52,541 nucleotides of DNA from Halopseudomonas aestusnigri (GTDB taxonomy: Bacteria; Pseudomonadota; Gammaproteobacteria; Pseudomonadales; Pseudomonadaceae). Under the pieces are notes generated by a model. The model made no database searches, was not told the DNA's origin, and saw only the letters and a program-made list of their open reading frames with translations. How positions within the stretch are numbered: position 1 is the stretch's first letter; each line of letters begins with the position of its first letter. Below, in pieces: positions 8,835 through 23,128 of the stretch. A program made the position numbers and the translations under genes. The stretch lies in assembly GCF_002197985.1 (NCBI RefSeq), contig NZ_NBYK01000008.1, positions 21,187-73,727 on the forward strand, in the 5' to 3' direction.

Positions 8835-10748
8835 ATGATAAGCATCGACTCCCTTACCCTGCAGCGCGGCCCCCTGCGACTGCTTGAACACGCCAACCTC
8901 ACCCTGCATGCCGGCCAGAAAGTCGGCCTGCTGGGGACCAATGGTGCCGGCAAATCCAGTCTGTTCGCCCTGTTGCGCGGCCAGATCGAACCCGACGCCG
9001 GCAGCTGCAGCGTACCGGCCGACTGGCGCATCGCGCACATGCAGCAGGAAGTCAGCGCGCTGGACCGCAACGCGGTCGACTATGTGCTCGACGGCGACCA
9101 GCGCCTGCGCGATATCCAGCGGCGGCTGGCCGAGGCCGAGCGCCTGGAGCAGGCCGAGCAACTTGGCGCACTATACGCCGAACTGGAAAGCCACGGTGGC
9201 TTCAGCGCCGACAGCCGCGCGCGTACCCTGCTTGCCGGCCTGGGGTTCACCACCGAACAATGCAGCCGCCGCGTCGGTGACTTCTCCGGCGGCTGGCGGA
9301 TGCGCCTGAACCTGGCGCAGGCGCTGATGTGCCCCTCCGACCTGCTGCTGCTCGACGAACCGACCAACCACCTGGACCTGGACGCCATCCTCTGGCTGGA
9401 AGACTGGTTGCGCAACTACCCCGGCACCCTGCTGCTGATCTCCCACGATCGCGACTTCCTGGATGCGGTAGTTGAGCACATCGTGCACTTTGAAAACCGT
9501 ACACTGCACCTGTACCGCGGCGGTTTCAGCCAGTTCGAGCGTACCCGCGCAGAGCGCCTGGCACAGCAGCAGTCAGCCTTCGAGAAGCAGCAGGCCGAGC
9601 GCGAGCACATGCAGAGTTACATTGCCCGCTTTCGAGCCAAGGCCAGCAAGGCCAAGCAGGCGCAAAGCCGCCTGAAGGCGCTGGAGCGGATGGAGGAGCT
9701 AAGCCCGGCGCATATCGACTCGCCCTTCTCGTTCAGCTTCCGTGAGGCCAGTAACCAGTCAACCCCGCTGCTCGACCTGCATCAGGGCACCCTTGGCTAC
9801 GCTGGAACGGCGATTCTCGAGCAGGTCAAACTGCAGCTCGCGCCGGGCGCGCGCATCGGCCTTCTGGGCCCCAACGGCGCCGGCAAGTCTACCCTGATCA
9901 AATCGCTGGCCGGCAGCCTGCCGCTGCTTGGCGGCGAACTGAAGACCGGCGAGCATCTGGCCATCGGCTACTTTGCCCAGCACCAGCTCGACAGCCTCGA
10001 CCCGCAAGCCAGCCCGCTACTGCATCTGGCACGCCTGGCACCGGATGAGCGCGAGCAGGTATTGCGCAACTTCCTCGGCGGCTTTGACTTCAAGGGTGAC
10101 CGCATCGAAGAGCCGGTGCTGAATTTCTCCGGCGGCGAGAAGGCCCGTCTGGCACTGGCGCTGATTGCCTGGCAACGCCCCAACCTGCTGCTGCTGGACG
10201 AGCCAACCAACCACCTCGACATGGAAATGCGTCACGCGCTGACCGTCGCCCTGCAGGCCTTTGAAGGGGCCATGCTGCTGGTCTCACACGACCGCGCCCT
10301 GATCCGCGAGACCACCGACGAGCTCTGGCTGGTCGCTGATGGCCGCGTACGCAACTATGAAGAAGACCTCGACAGCTACACCCGCTGGCTGGCGCAGTTC
10401 CGGCAGCAACAGGCCGCGGCGGCGGCCCCGGAAGCGAGCTCAGGTGCGCCCAAGGTAGACGCCAAGGCCCAGCGCCGCGCCGCGGCCGAACAGCGCCAAC
10501 TGCTGGCGCCGCTGAAAAAGGCCGCAGAAAAGCTGGAGAAGGAACTGAACAAGGTCAGCGACCTGAACGCCGAGGTGGAGAACGCGCTGGCCGACAGCAG
10601 CCTGTACGAGGCTGCCAGCAAAGACAAGCTGAAGGAGCTGCTGAACCGTCAGGCCGAGTATCGCCAGCAGATCGCCCAACTGGAAGAAGACTGGCTGATG
10701 GCTCAGGAAGAGCTCGAAGCCCTGCAACAGGAACTCGGCAACAGCTGA
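8835..10748 (+). CDS. ABC-F family ATPase, YheS type
   Basis: 637 residues, the length of YheS. Two ATP-binding cassettes without membrane segments: Walker A GTNGAGKS and GPNGAGKS, signatures FSGGWRMR and FSGGEKAR, Walker B LLLLDEPTNHLDL and LLLLDEPTNHLDM. Between them lies the charged linker (about 240-300) that reaches the peptidyl-transferase centre in ABC-F proteins; the C-terminal coiled coil about 545-637 is YheS-like. These proteins act on stalled or blocked ribosomes. The frame is open upstream to 8781, but homology begins at MISIDSLTLQ. There is no ribosome binding site before this ATG. Confidence 0.93.
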   Translation: MISIDSLTLQRGPLRLLEHANLTLHAGQKVGLLGTNGAGKSSLFALLRGQIEPDAGSCSVPADWRIAHMQQEVSALDRNAVDYVLDGDQRLRDIQRRLAEAERLEQAEQLGALYAELESHGGFSADSRARTLLAGLGFTTEQCSRRVGDFSGGWRMRLNLAQALMCPSDLLLLDEPTNHLDLDAILWLEDWLRNYPGTLLLISHDRDFLDAVVEHIVHFENRTLHLYRGGFSQFERTRAERLAQQQSAFEKQQAEREHMQSYIARFRAKASKAKQAQSRLKALERMEELSPAHIDSPFSFSFREASNQSTPLLDLHQGTLGYAGTAILEQVKLQLAPGARIGLLGPNGAGKSTLIKSLAGSLPLLGGELKTGEHLAIGYFAQHQLDSLDPQASPLLHLARLAPDEREQVLRNFLGGFDFKGDRIEEPVLNFSGGEKARLALALIAWQRPNLLLLDEPTNHLDMEMRHALTVALQAFEGAMLLVSHDRALIRETTDELWLVADGRVRNYEEDLDSYTRWLAQFRQQQAAAAAPEASSGAPKVDAKAQRRAAAEQRQLLAPLKKAAEKLEKELNKVSDLNAEVENALADSSLYEAASKDKLKELLNRQAEYRQQIAQLEEDWLMAQEELEALQQELGNS

Positions 10749-10761
10749 GCGAGGAGCCCGC

Positions 10762-11208
10762 ATGACCCTCTGGATCGACGCCGACGCCTGCCCCAGGCCG
10801 GTACGTGACGTTACCGTCAAGGCCGCCCGACGCAAGCAGATCGAACTGGTACTGGTGGCCAACAGCGCCCAGCAACTGCCGCCGGGCCCCGGCATACGCC
10901 AGGTAACAGTAGCCGCCGGCGCCGACGCTGCCGACCATTACATCATCGAGCACTCACGACCCGGCGACCTGGTGGTCACAGCCGACATCCCACTGGCTGC
11001 CGGCCTGGTCGACCGCGGCGTCACTGCCATCAACCCCCGGGGCCAGATCTACGACAAGGGCAGCATCGGCGAGCGCCTGGCAGTGCGCAACCTGATGGAC
11101 GAACTGCGCGGTGCCGGACTGGCCGGCCGCAGCGGCCCGGCCCCCTACAGTGACAAGGACAAGCAGGCCTTCGCCAATGCCCTGGACCGCCTGATCGCGA
11201 GACTCTGA
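10762..11208 (+). CDS. YaiI/YqxD family protein (DUF188)
   Basis: 148 residues. The N-terminal WIDADACPRPVRD, the VTADIPLAAGLVDRG motif and NPRGQIYDKGSIGERL are diagnostic of the family, which has a PIN-like nuclease fold with acidic residues but no proven activity. GAGGAGC precedes the ATG and 13 bases separate it from the ABC-F gene, so the two are probably one transcript. It ends four bases from the convergent chemoreceptor gene. Confidence 0.92.
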   Translation: MTLWIDADACPRPVRDVTVKAARRKQIELVLVANSAQQLPPGPGIRQVTVAAGADAADHYIIEHSRPGDLVVTADIPLAAGLVDRGVTAINPRGQIYDKGSIGERLAVRNLMDELRGAGLAGRSGPAPYSDKDKQAFANALDRLIARL

Positions 11209-11212
11209 GGCC

Positions 11213-12721
11213 TCAGCGGCCGGTCCGGAACTGAGCCGCATCGCGCATCAGTACCACTCGCACCTTCTCCAGCTCGGCGGACAGGCGATCCAGCTCGACA
11301 GCCTCGGCGGTGTTGGCCAGCGCAACGGCTTCGACCTCGTGCAAATGGGTAGCGACATCTTCGCCGACCGCCGACTGCTCCTCCGTCGCGGTGGCGATCT
11401 GCGCGTTGCGCCCGACGATACTGGCGATCTCGCTGACAATGCCGGCAAGAATCTCGGCGCTGCTTTGCGTTACCTGCAGACAACGATGCACCGAGGTGCG
11501 ACTCTGCTCCATCGCGCTGCGGGCCGACTCGGAGGCCTGCTGCAGACGGGAGATGAAGTCCTGGATCTCGCTGGTCGACTGCGCCGTGCGCTGCGACAGA
11601 TTGCGCACCTCGTCGGCCACCACGGCAAACCCGCGGCCCTGATCACCGGCGCGCGCGGCCTCGATGGCGGCATTGAGCGCCAGCAGGTTGGTTTGCTCGG
11701 CGACACCCTTGATCACATCGACCACCTGGTCGATATCGATGGCGAGCTGCGCCGCGCCATCGACCGCCTCGCCGGTTTGCGCGATGTTATTCTCCAGTGA
11801 CGCCACCTCGCGGGCAATCTCCTGCATCGCCGCATGGCCGTCCTGGGCACGCTTGTCAGCCTCACTGGAGGCCCGCGCCGCATCGGCCGCATTGCGCGCG
11901 ACGTCGGCAGTCGCCTGGCTCAGCTCCAGCATGGCCTGCACCATATACCGCGTCTTGTCCTGCTGCTGCTCCGAGCCCTGACGCAGATCACTGGCGCCCT
12001 TGCTGACCGAACTGCCGAGCTGGCCAAGTTGCTGCATGCTGGAGCTCAAACCGGAGACCATATTTTCCAGGGTATCGAGCAGGGCATTGAAAGAATCAAG
12101 CATGGGCGAGCGCATATTGGCCCGACAGGTGAGATCCACGCCGCTGCCGTCACCGATCATACGGGCGACGGTCTGCCCCATGACTTCGCCTTCGCGCGCC
12201 TCATTGAAGGACATGCGTGCCAGATACACCAGCACGCCCGCTTCGATGATGACGTATCCGGCGTGCACCATTACCAGCCCGAAGGTCACGCCCTGAGCCA
12301 GCCAAACCCCGGCCTCCTGCATCTGCAACACATAAAACGCCAGGTGATGCACGGCAATGACGATGGTGGCTACGACGATCGGTCGCCAGTCGCGATAGAT
12401 GATCAGGAACGCCAGCAGCACGAAGATCGAAAAGTGCATCTCCAGCGTGCCCTGCGCCTGATTGATGTGCAGCGCCGCCATGACCATAAACGCGGCGGCG
12501 ACAAAACAGCGGAACAACAGGCTGCCGCGGATCAGCGCATAAAGGCTATGGGCCAGCAGCACCGTTCCGCCACCAACCAGCATTGCCTGCAACCAGGTGC
12601 CGTGCCAGGCGGCGAGCCCCAGCGCACCCAGCAGGCAAAGCCAGAGTACGCCCAGCATGGCGCGATCGGCATGCAGGTAGTGCGCTTCAAGGGTCAGACT
12701 TTCGGGAACCGGTTTCGACAT
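11213..12721 (-). CDS. Methyl-accepting chemotaxis protein with six-helix membrane sensor
   Basis: 502 residues. Six hydrophobic helices fill about residues 20-190, with no large periplasmic domain. The membrane region contains conserved-looking His and acidic residues: [23 protein letters not shown] and [11 protein letters not shown]. No clear HAMP is seen. The signalling domain includes the hairpin tip [20 protein letters not shown], so it should pass signals to CheA/CheW. A similar six-helix His-containing module exists in other chemoreceptors and diguanylate cyclases; its ligand is not known to me. The frame extends to 12769; I chose the ATG at 12721 because a GGAG box precedes it. It overlaps the DUF6436 gene end by 35 bases. 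Confidence 0.9.
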   Translation of the reverse strand: MSKPVPESLTLEAHYLHADRAMLGVLWLCLLGALGLAAWHGTWLQAMLVGGGTVLLAHSLYALIRGSLLFRCFVAAAFMVMAALHINQAQGTLEMHFSIFVLLAFLIIYRDWRPIVVATIVIAVHHLAFYVLQMQEAGVWLAQGVTFGLVMVHAGYVIIEAGVLVYLARMSFNEAREGEVMGQTVARMIGDGSGVDLTCRANMRSPMLDSFNALLDTLENMVSGLSSSMQQLGQLGSSVSKGASDLRQGSEQQQDKTRYMVQAMLELSQATADVARNAADAARASSEADKRAQDGHAAMQEIAREVASLENNIAQTGEAVDGAAQLAIDIDQVVDVIKGVAEQTNLLALNAAIEAARAGDQGRGFAVVADEVRNLSQRTAQSTSEIQDFISRLQQASESARSAMEQSRTSVHRCLQVTQSSAEILAGIVSEIASIVGRNAQIATATEEQSAVGEDVATHLHEVEAVALANTAEAVELDRLSAELEKVRVVLMRDAAQFRTGR

Positions 12722-13286
12722 CAGCAGAGCTCTCCAAGGCAGGCAGATCACACAGACAGGCAACGGCATCCTGCCGGGTGATGGTCACCTTGCGCCCCGC
12801 CAGCAAAGCCTGAACAACCGGCTCCACAAAACTGCTGTCGGCACTGCAGTGCGCTCCATCGCTGTAAGGTCCAACATAGGCCAGACTTCCGTCCGCTGCC
12901 CAGATGGCAATAGACGGCGCACCCGGCCAACCGGACCATGCTTGAGGTATCGGCCAGTAAGGCAGGTTACTCAAGCCGGCCGGCATACCACTCGTCGGAT
13001 ACTGTCCGGAGCGGGCGAAACGCACGCCCTGCTCCGCGAAGCGTCTGGTCATTTCCTCAACATAGGCCTCGTGGCCGGCGCTGCAGGGGCAGTTTGACTG
13101 CCAGACATGCACCACCTGCACCTGCCCGGGAGCAAAAGGCGGCGCCACCTGCTCGGCCTGAAAGAAAACAGGTCGCTCAAATGCCTTGATATAGCGCCCC
13201 TCAAACCGCCAGTAGGCCCACACCAGACCAGCCAGCCAGGCAAGCAACGCAACTCCGACAAGCACTCTGCGCAGCCAGATATTCAT
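12687..13286 (-). CDS. DUF6436 domain protein, thioredoxin-like
   Basis: 199 residues. One N-terminal membrane helix (about 8-26) places the rest in the periplasm. A thioredoxin-like domain follows with [19 protein letters not shown]; Cys66-Pro-Cys68 sits where thioredoxins have CxxC, and [21 protein letters not shown] resembles the cis-Pro strand and following hairpin. Two more Cys occur near the C-terminus (ACLC). A redox or metal-binding role is possible but untested. Probably transcribed with the chemoreceptor gene that overlaps its 3' end. Confidence 0.8.
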   Translation of the reverse strand: MNIWLRRVLVGVALLAWLAGLVWAYWRFEGRYIKAFERPVFFQAEQVAPPFAPGQVQVVHVWQSNCPCSAGHEAYVEEMTRRFAEQGVRFARSGQYPTSGMPAGLSNLPYWPIPQAWSGWPGAPSIAIWAADGSLAYVGPYSDGAHCSADSSFVEPVVQALLAGRKVTITRQDAVACLCDLPALESSADVETGSRKSDP

Positions 13287-13516
13287 TTCTTATTCACCCC
13301 GCGATTGGACACGGCATTGTGCCACAGCCGAACGACGGCAAAACCGGGTGCGGCATTCTGGCCTGATCAGGATTTGTGCAAACCCGACCACATCTCGGCG
13401 CCCTTCAAGTTGGCAGCGCGGCGGTGATGATTTAAGGTCTGCCGCACCGGTGGCCGGGTATGACCGCCGCCCCCCGTCACGGACGAAACAGCGCTGACGG
13501 CCTGCCAAGGTCGAGG

Positions 13517-15822
<2,306 letters not shown>

Positions 15823-15838
15823 CTGCACAGAGGAAACC

Positions 15839-18055
15839 ATGTCAGAGCTCAACAGCACCCGTGATACCAGCAAGGACGATATCGCGCCGCCAGCCGAAAC
15901 CAGCGCACGCAGTGATCTGGTTACCCGTCCGGCGCAGCTCAGCGAGAAGGTGGTCGAAGCCACCCCGGTTCCCGATCTGAACGCGCCTGAGCTCTACATT
16001 CATCGCGAACTGTCGCAACTGCAGTTCAATATCCGCGTGCTCGAACAGGCGCTCGACGAATCCTATCCGCTGCTTGAGCGGCTGAAGTTTCTGCTGATCT
16101 TTTCCAGCAACCTGGACGAGTTCTTCGAGATCCGCGTTGCCGGTCTGAAGAAGCAAATTACCTTTGCCCGTGAACAAACCGGTCCAGACGGCCTGCAACC
16201 GCAGCAGGTACTGAGCAAGATCAGCGAGACCGCGCACTATCAGGTCAGCCGCCAGTACAGCATCCTCAACGACATTCTGCTGCCGCAGCTGAATGAGAAG
16301 GGCATTCGCTTCCTGCGCCGCTATCAGTGGACGCACAAGCAGACCCTGTGGATTCGCCGCTTCTTCCGCCAGCAGGTCGCGCCGATCATCAGCCCGATCG
16401 GGCTGGACCCGACGCATCCCTTCCCACTGCTGGTGAACAAGAGCCTGAACTTTATCGTTCAGCTCGACGGCATCGACTCCTTCGGTCGCGACTCCGGCAT
16501 GGCGATCATTCCTGCGCCGCGCTCGCTGCCGCGCCTGATTCGCCTGCCCGACGAGCTGTGTGATGGTGGCGACAACTTCGTGTTCCTGTCGTCAATGATC
16601 CACGCCCATGCCGACGAACTGTTCCCCGGCATGAAAGTCCTCGGCTGCTACCAGTTCCGCCTGACCCGCAACGCCGACCTGATTGTTGATCCGGAAGAAG
16701 TCGACGATCTGGCACGTGCGCTGCGCGGCGAGCTACTGTCGCGCCGTTACGGTGATGCAGTACGCCTGGAGGTTGCCGACAACTGTCCGAAACCGCTGAC
16801 CGACTTCTTGCTACGCCAATTCGGCCTGACAGAGGCGGAGCTGTACGAGGTCAACGGTCCGGTCAACCTGACCCGGCTGTTCTCGATCACCGGCCTGGAA
16901 AATCACCCGCAGCTGCAGTTCCCGCCATTCAGTCCGGGGCTGCCGCGGGCGCTGTCCGGCGCCGACAACCTGTTCCAGGCCATCAGCAAGCAGGACATCC
17001 TGCTGCAGCATCCCTATGAGTCATTTTCACCGGTCGTCGACCTGCTGCGCCAGGCGGCCCAGGATACGAACGTGCTGGCGATCAAGCAGACCCTGTATCG
17101 CACCGGTGCCAACTCCGAAATCGTCAACGCGCTGGTCGATGCCGCCCGTAACGGCAAGGAAGTGACCGTGGTGATCGAGCTGCGGGCACGCTTCGACGAA
17201 GAGTCAAACCTGCAGCTGGCGAGCCGTCTGCAGCAGGCTGGGGCGGTAGTGATCTATGGTGTGGTCGGTTTCAAGACCCACGCCAAGATGATGCTGATCC
17301 TGCGCCGCGAAGAGCGCAACCTGAAACGCTATGTCCACCTCGGCACCGGCAACTACCACGCAGGCAATGCGCGACTGTACACCGACTACAGCATCCTGAC
17401 CTCTGACGTGGCGCTGACCGAAGACGTGCACAAGCTGTTCAACCAGCTGATCGGCATGGGCAAGACCCAGCGCATGAAGAAACTGCTGCAGGCGCCTTTC
17501 ACACTGAAGAAACGCCTGCTGGAACTGATCAATCGGGAAACCCTCAACGCCCAGGCCGGCAAGCCCGCGCATATCATCGCCAAGGCCAACTCGCTGACCG
17601 ATGCCAAGGTGATCAAGGCGCTCTACAAGGCATCCCAGTGCGGCGTGAAAGTCGACCTGATTATCCGTGGCATGTGCTGTCTGCGCCCGGGCATTCCCGG
17701 CGTATCACACAACATAACCGTGCGTTCGATCATCGGCCGCTTCCTGGAGCACAGCCGGGTCTACTACTTCCTCAACGACGGCCAGGAACAGGTCTGGATG
17801 TCCAGTGCCGACATGATGGAACGCAATCTCGACAAGCGGGTCGAGACCTGCTTCCCGCTTGAGGGCAAAAAGCTGATCACCCGCGCCAAGCAGGAACTGC
17901 AGGTCTTTCTGACCGACAATACCCGCAGCTGGATTCTGCAACCTGACGGCTCCTACGTGCTGAGCTCACCGAGCGGCAACCAGATTCCCCGCAGCGCCCA
18001 GGCAACGCTGCTGGAGAAGCTGGCCAACTCGTCTCAGCGAACCGTCAACCTGTAA
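15839..18055 (+). CDS. ppk: Polyphosphate kinase 1
   Basis: 738 residues. It polymerises the ATP gamma-phosphate into polyphosphate, reversibly. Domains: N (about 55-160), head (about 165-365), C1 and C2. The phosphorylated histidine is His481 in [23 protein letters not shown] and [13 protein letters not shown] are in C2. A disordered N-terminal extension of about 50 residues precedes the conserved [21 protein letters not shown] precedes the ATG, 16 bases after hemB. Its last 22 bases overlap the convergent ppx gene, as in P. aeruginosa. Confidence 0.97.
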   Translation: MSELNSTRDTSKDDIAPPAETSARSDLVTRPAQLSEKVVEATPVPDLNAPELYIHRELSQLQFNIRVLEQALDESYPLLERLKFLLIFSSNLDEFFEIRVAGLKKQITFAREQTGPDGLQPQQVLSKISETAHYQVSRQYSILNDILLPQLNEKGIRFLRRYQWTHKQTLWIRRFFRQQVAPIISPIGLDPTHPFPLLVNKSLNFIVQLDGIDSFGRDSGMAIIPAPRSLPRLIRLPDELCDGGDNFVFLSSMIHAHADELFPGMKVLGCYQFRLTRNADLIVDPEEVDDLARALRGELLSRRYGDAVRLEVADNCPKPLTDFLLRQFGLTEAELYEVNGPVNLTRLFSITGLENHPQLQFPPFSPGLPRALSGADNLFQAISKQDILLQHPYESFSPVVDLLRQAAQDTNVLAIKQTLYRTGANSEIVNALVDAARNGKEVTVVIELRARFDEESNLQLASRLQQAGAVVIYGVVGFKTHAKMMLILRREERNLKRYVHLGTGNYHAGNARLYTDYSILTSDVALTEDVHKLFNQLIGMGKTQRMKKLLQAPFTLKKRLLELINRETLNAQAGKPAHIIAKANSLTDAKVIKALYKASQCGVKVDLIIRGMCCLRPGIPGVSHNITVRSIIGRFLEHSRVYYFLNDGQEQVWMSSADMMERNLDKRVETCFPLEGKKLITRAKQELQVFLTDNTRSWILQPDGSYVLSSPSGNQIPRSAQATLLEKLANSSQRTVNL

Positions 18056-19539
18056 CCGGCCTTGGCCCAGTACTGCGCTTCTCGCTCGAAGTCAGCCTGG
18101 GTCAGCGGGTTCTGCTCCAGCCAGCCGTCAGGGAAGGTCACGGCCAGCGCGTCCTGACTGGCCTCGACCGCCATTTCCGGCATGTCCTGATAACCGCGGA
18201 TATGGTGATAGAGAATCGCCAGCCGCAGAATCATGCACAAGCGCAGCAGGTTGACCGCCTCATCACCGAATTCGGCCAGCCGGTCGGCGCTCGGCATATT
18301 GCGCCGGTGCCCGCGCACCAGCAGTGCCAGCGCCTGCTGGTCCTGGCGCGAAAACCCGGGCAGATCGGAGTGCTCGATCAGATAGGCGCCGTGCTTGTGG
18401 TACTGGCTGTGGGCGATATCCAGCCCGATTTCATAGACCCGCGCCGCCCAGGTCAGCAATGGTGCCTGTTTGCTGGCGACCAGTTGCCAGGCGTCATCCA
18501 CCTTGCCCAGCAGTTTCTGGGCCTTGGCCTCGACGCGGGCGGCCTGTTCCAGGTCAACGTGATATCGCTCCATCAGCGCGCTCAGCGTGCGCTCACGCAC
18601 ATCCTCATGGCTATGGCGCCCCAGCAGGTCGTAGAGCACTCCCTCACGCAGGGCACCCTCGGAGTGGTGCATGGATTCCACTCCGAGGGCGTCGAACAGC
18701 GCTTCCAGAATGGCCAGCCCAGCCGGCAGGATCGGCTGGCGATCCGCCTTCAGCCCCGGCATATCCAGCTTGTCGACGTGGGCTGCCTTGAGTAGTCTCC
18801 GCTTGAGCCACTGCAGCCCTTCGCGGGTTACCTCTCCCTGGCCGCGACCGCCGGCCTGAATGCACTGACCAACCGCGCGAATGGTGCCCGAGGCGCCAAC
18901 CGCCTCGCTCCAGCCCAGGCGCTGAATGGCCTGTTCAATATTCATCAGTTCGAGGCGGGCCGCGGTGTAGGCCTGGCTGTAGCGGGCGGCGGTAATCTTG
19001 CCGTCGGAAAAAAACTGGCGAGTGAAGGATACGCACCCAACGCTCAAGCTCTCACGCAGCAGCGGCTCAAAGCGCTCGCCAACGATGAACTCGGTACTGC
19101 CACCACCGATGTCGACCACCAGGCGCTTGCCTTCGTCGTCAGCCAGGGTGTGGGATACGCCCAGGAAAATAAGCCGCGCTTCCTCACGGCCGGAGATGAC
19201 CTCCACCCGGTGCCCGAGCACCTGCTGAACCTGACGAATGAACTGGCCACGGTTGCGCGCCTCGCGAAGGGCGTTGGTCCCGACGATCCGTACCGCGCCC
19301 TGTGGCAGACCATTGATCAGCTGGGCGAAGCGGCGCAGGCAATCCAACCCGCGCTGCATGGCTTCGTCACTGAGCATGTTGTCGTCATCGAGTCCGGCGG
19401 CCAGCTGTACCTTTTCACCCAGCCGCTCGAGGATCCGTATTTCCCCCTGATCAACCCGCGCCAACACCATGTGAAAGCTGTTGGAGCCCAGATCAATTGC
19501 GGCTACCAGCGAAAAATCATTCGGCTGTGCGTCTGCCAT
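18034..19539 (-). CDS. ppx: Exopolyphosphatase (Ppx/GppA family)
   Basis: 501 residues. Removes terminal phosphate from polyphosphate. ASKHA-fold phosphate loops [17 protein letters not shown] near the N-terminus and [14 protein letters not shown] about residue 140 are intact, as is ALREARNRG. The C-terminal part (about 310-500) is the HD-like helical domain of full-length Ppx. AGGAAGAG precedes the ATG. The tail-to-tail overlap with ppk pairs the synthetic and degrading enzymes on opposite strands; GppA-type pppGpp hydrolysis cannot be excluded. Confidence 0.95.
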   Translation of the reverse strand: MADAQPNDFSLVAAIDLGSNSFHMVLARVDQGEIRILERLGEKVQLAAGLDDDNMLSDEAMQRGLDCLRRFAQLINGLPQGAVRIVGTNALREARNRGQFIRQVQQVLGHRVEVISGREEARLIFLGVSHTLADDEGKRLVVDIGGGSTEFIVGERFEPLLRESLSVGCVSFTRQFFSDGKITAARYSQAYTAARLELMNIEQAIQRLGWSEAVGASGTIRAVGQCIQAGGRGQGEVTREGLQWLKRRLLKAAHVDKLDMPGLKADRQPILPAGLAILEALFDALGVESMHHSEGALREGVLYDLLGRHSHEDVRERTLSALMERYHVDLEQAARVEAKAQKLLGKVDDAWQLVASKQAPLLTWAARVYEIGLDIAHSQYHKHGAYLIEHSDLPGFSRQDQQALALLVRGHRRNMPSADRLAEFGDEAVNLLRLCMILRLAILYHHIRGYQDMPEMAVEASQDALAVTFPDGWLEQNPLTQADFEREAQYWAKAGYRLTVR

Positions 19540-19624
19540 GCACTCTTCCTGTCAGGTCTGAATTGGTTCGATTCTAGCACCTGCTCGATGACAATTGCCT
19601 GCACAAGGGGACTGATCATCGCCT

Positions 19625-19653
19625 TTCGCAGCCGTATAGGGTGGTGCTATGAT
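19625..19653 (+). promoter_or_regulatory. Promoter of trxA
   Basis: TTCGCA (19625-19630), 17 bases, TATGAT (19648-19653). This predicts a start near 19660 and a 30-base leader carrying the GGAGA box of trxA. Confidence 0.55.
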
Positions 19654-19690
19654 TCGGCAATTCCGCCTTTTTATCCCTCTGGAGAAACAC

Positions 19691-20017
19691 ATGAGCGATC
19701 TGATTGTGCACGTCACTGACAGCAGCTTCGAAGACGAAGTGCTCAAGTCCGATACCCCTGTTCTGGTTGATTACTGGGCAGAGTGGTGTGGTCCCTGCAA
19801 AATGATCGCCCCGGTACTGGACGAAATTGCCAAGGACTACAGCGGCAAGTTGAAGATCTGCAAACTGAATATCGACGAAAACGCAGAAACCGCACCAAAG
19901 TACGGCGTGCGCGGCATTCCGACGCTGATGCTGTTCAAGGACGGCAACGTTGAGGCCACCAAGGTCGGCGCCCTGTCCAAGTCGCAGCTGGCAGCCTTCC
20001 TCGACAGCAACATCTGA
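19691..20017 (+). CDS. trxA: Thioredoxin 1
   Basis: 108-residue cytoplasmic thioredoxin. WCGPCKM active site around residues 33-39, cis-Pro in RGIPTLMLF and the buried Asp in [10 protein letters not shown]. Reduces protein disulfides using thioredoxin reductase. The ATG at 19691 has GGAGA eight bases upstream; an in-frame upstream extension to 19649 is not conserved. It precedes rho, a pairing conserved in gammaproteobacteria, but a terminator lies between. Confidence 0.98.
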   Translation: MSDLIVHVTDSSFEDEVLKSDTPVLVDYWAEWCGPCKMIAPVLDEIAKDYSGKLKICKLNIDENAETAPKYGVRGIPTLMLFKDGNVEATKVGALSKSQLAAFLDSNI

Positions 20018-20023
20018 TGTATC

Positions 20024-20055
20024 AAGCCCTGGCGAATCCCGCCGGGGCTTTTTTT
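20024..20055 (+). terminator. Intrinsic terminator after trxA
   Basis: A ten-base stem with one mismatch (AGCCCTGGCG against CGCCGGGGCT), four-base loop, then a seven-T run. Confidence 0.85.
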
Positions 20056-20230
20056 GCACCCGCAATGCTGGACGTCACCGGCCGGCGGTGCTAGATTTGG
20101 CTTCCAACGCCCTGACGCACCCTGCGCAGCGGCTTCTCAAAACACACCGCAGCCAAGCTGATCGCCCCATGTTCCATGGCGGCCGAAAAGAACCTTTCCT
20201 GCCGAAACCCTTACATCACTCTCCGAACCT
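20056..20230 (+). promoter_or_regulatory. rho promoter candidate and leader
   Basis: TGGACG (20069-20074), 17 bases, TAGATT (20092-20097) is a possible promoter, giving an mRNA leader of about 125 bases with C-rich, structure-poor segments. The E. coli rho leader mediates Rho autoregulation; whether this one does is inference. The ribosome binding site before rho is weak. Confidence 0.35.
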
Positions 20231-21496
<1,266 letters not shown>

Positions 21497-21501
21497 AACC
21501 C

Positions 21502-21659
21502 AGCCGCAAGCTGCAAGCCTCAAGCGGTAAGTTTTCCGTGCGGGCTTGCAGAAGCGCGCTGGGCCCGCCGCCCCGCTGCCAACCCGGCGGGCGGGTCAAA
21601 CTCCCAAGCGGCATGCATGCCTCGTCCAGCTTGCCGCTTGCAGCTTGAGGCTTGAAGCT
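21502..21659. repeat. Inverted pair of 7-base tandem repeats between rho and ubiD
   Basis: Left arm 21502-21531 and right arm 21630-21659 are built of CAAGCNN/CTTGNNG heptads and are imperfect inverted copies: aligned over 30 bases they differ mainly by swapped heptads. A GC-rich hairpin (GCCCGCCG at 21563-21570 with CGGCGGGC at 21585-21592) is nested inside. The right arm ends two bases before the ubiD ATG, and the only GAGG box (21647-21650) is in that arm. The same heptads recur at 51503-51719. Confidence 0.85.
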
Positions 21660-21661
21660 AG

Positions 21662-23128
21662 ATGCAATATTCCGATCTACGCGATTTCATCAAGGGCCTG
21701 GAACAGCGCGGCGAACTCAAGCGCATCCAGACTCCCATCTCTCCCGTGCTGGAGATGACCGAAGTCTGCGACCGCACCCTGCGCAAGGGTGGCCCTGCCC
21801 TGTTGTTTGAAAATCCCACCGGTTTCGACATGCCAGTGCTCGGCAACCTGTTCGGTACGCCAGAACGCGTCGCCATGGGCATGGGCGCCGAAAGTATCAG
21901 CGAGCTGCGAGAAATCGGCAAGCTGCTGGCCTTTTTAAAGGAACCCGATCCGCCAAAAGGTCTGAAAGACGCCTGGTCCAAGCTGCCGATCTTCAAGAAG
22001 GTCATCAACATGGCGCCCAAGGTCGTCAAGGATGCCCCTTGCCAGGCGCAGGTATTCGAGGGCGACGACGTCGACCTCGGGCGCATTCCGGTGCAGACCT
22101 GCTGGCCCGGCGACGCCGGCCCGCTGATCACATGGGGGCTGGTGGTCACCCGCGGCCCGCACAAGGAACGGCAGAACCTGGGCATCTATCGCCAGCAGGT
22201 GATTGGCCGCAACAAGGTCATCATGCGCTGGCTGAGCCATCGTGGTGGCGCACTGGACTTTCATGAGTGGCAAAAGGCCCACCCGGGCGAGCCCTTCCCG
22301 GTTGCCGTGGTGCTGGGCGCCGACCCGGCCACCATTCTCGGCGCCGTGACCCCGGTGCCAGACAGCCTGTCCGAATACGCCTTTGCAGGCTTGCTGCGCG
22401 GCCAGCGCACCGAGCTGATCAAGTGTCGCGGCTCAAACCTGCAGGTTCCCTCGAGCGCCGAGATCGTGCTGGAAGGTGTCATCCATCCGGGCGAGATGGC
22501 CGACGAGGGTCCGTTTGGCGACCACACCGGGTACTACAACGAAGTGGATCGCTTTCCGGTGTTTACCGTTGAACGCATTACCCAGCGCGAGAAGCCGATC
22601 TACCACAGCACCTACACTGGCCGGCCGCCGGATGAGCCGGCGGTGCTGGGCGTGGCGCTGAATGAGGTTTTTGTGCCGCTGCTGCAGAAGCAGTTTCCCG
22701 AGATAACCGACTTCTACCTGCCACCGGAAGGCTGCTCCTACCGCATGGCGGTGGTGTCGATGAAGAAACAGTATCCGGGCCATGCCAAGCGCGTGATGCT
22801 CGGCGTCTGGAGCTTCCTGCGTCAGTTCATGTACACCAAGTACGTAATCGTGGTGGACGATGACATCAACATCCGCGACTGGAACGACATTATCTGGGCC
22901 ATCACCACCCGCATGGACCCCAAACGCGATACCGTGATGATCGACAATACACCGATCGACTACCTCGATTTCGCCTCACCGGTCTCCGGTCTCGGCAGCA
23001 AAATGGGGATGGATGCCACCAACAAGTGGCCGGGGGAAACTACCCGCGAGTGGGGCGTGGCGATTGAACAGGACGCGCAGGTACGTCAGCGCGTGGACGC
23101 ACTCTGGGCAGAGCTGGGTATTGATTGA
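21662..23128 (+). CDS. ubiD: 3-octaprenyl-4-hydroxybenzoate carboxy-lyase UbiD
   Basis: 488 residues, family length. Prenylated-FMN-dependent decarboxylase of ubiquinone synthesis. Typical segments are [38 protein letters not shown] (prFMN and metal site), [25 protein letters not shown] (catalytic Glu region) and the C-terminal [27 protein letters not shown] parts. The ATG follows the heptad repeat directly. It overlaps the next gene by one base (TGATG), indicating a two-gene unit. Confidence 0.97.
   Translation: MQYSDLRDFIKGLEQRGELKRIQTPISPVLEMTEVCDRTLRKGGPALLFENPTGFDMPVLGNLFGTPERVAMGMGAESISELREIGKLLAFLKEPDPPKGLKDAWSKLPIFKKVINMAPKVVKDAPCQAQVFEGDDVDLGRIPVQTCWPGDAGPLITWGLVVTRGPHKERQNLGIYRQQVIGRNKVIMRWLSHRGGALDFHEWQKAHPGEPFPVAVVLGADPATILGAVTPVPDSLSEYAFAGLLRGQRTELIKCRGSNLQVPSSAEIVLEGVIHPGEMADEGPFGDHTGYYNEVDRFPVFTVERITQREKPIYHSTYTGRPPDEPAVLGVALNEVFVPLLQKQFPEITDFYLPPEGCSYRMAVVSMKKQYPGHAKRVMLGVWSFLRQFMYTKYVIVVDDDINIRDWNDIIWAITTRMDPKRDTVMIDNTPIDYLDFASPVSGLGSKMGMDATNKWPGETTREWGVAIEQDAQVRQRVDALWAELGID

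Noticed and set aside
21502-21659. CRISPR-like interpretation of the short repeats
   Set aside because: Units are 7 bases, directly adjacent and without spacers; no cas genes are present.
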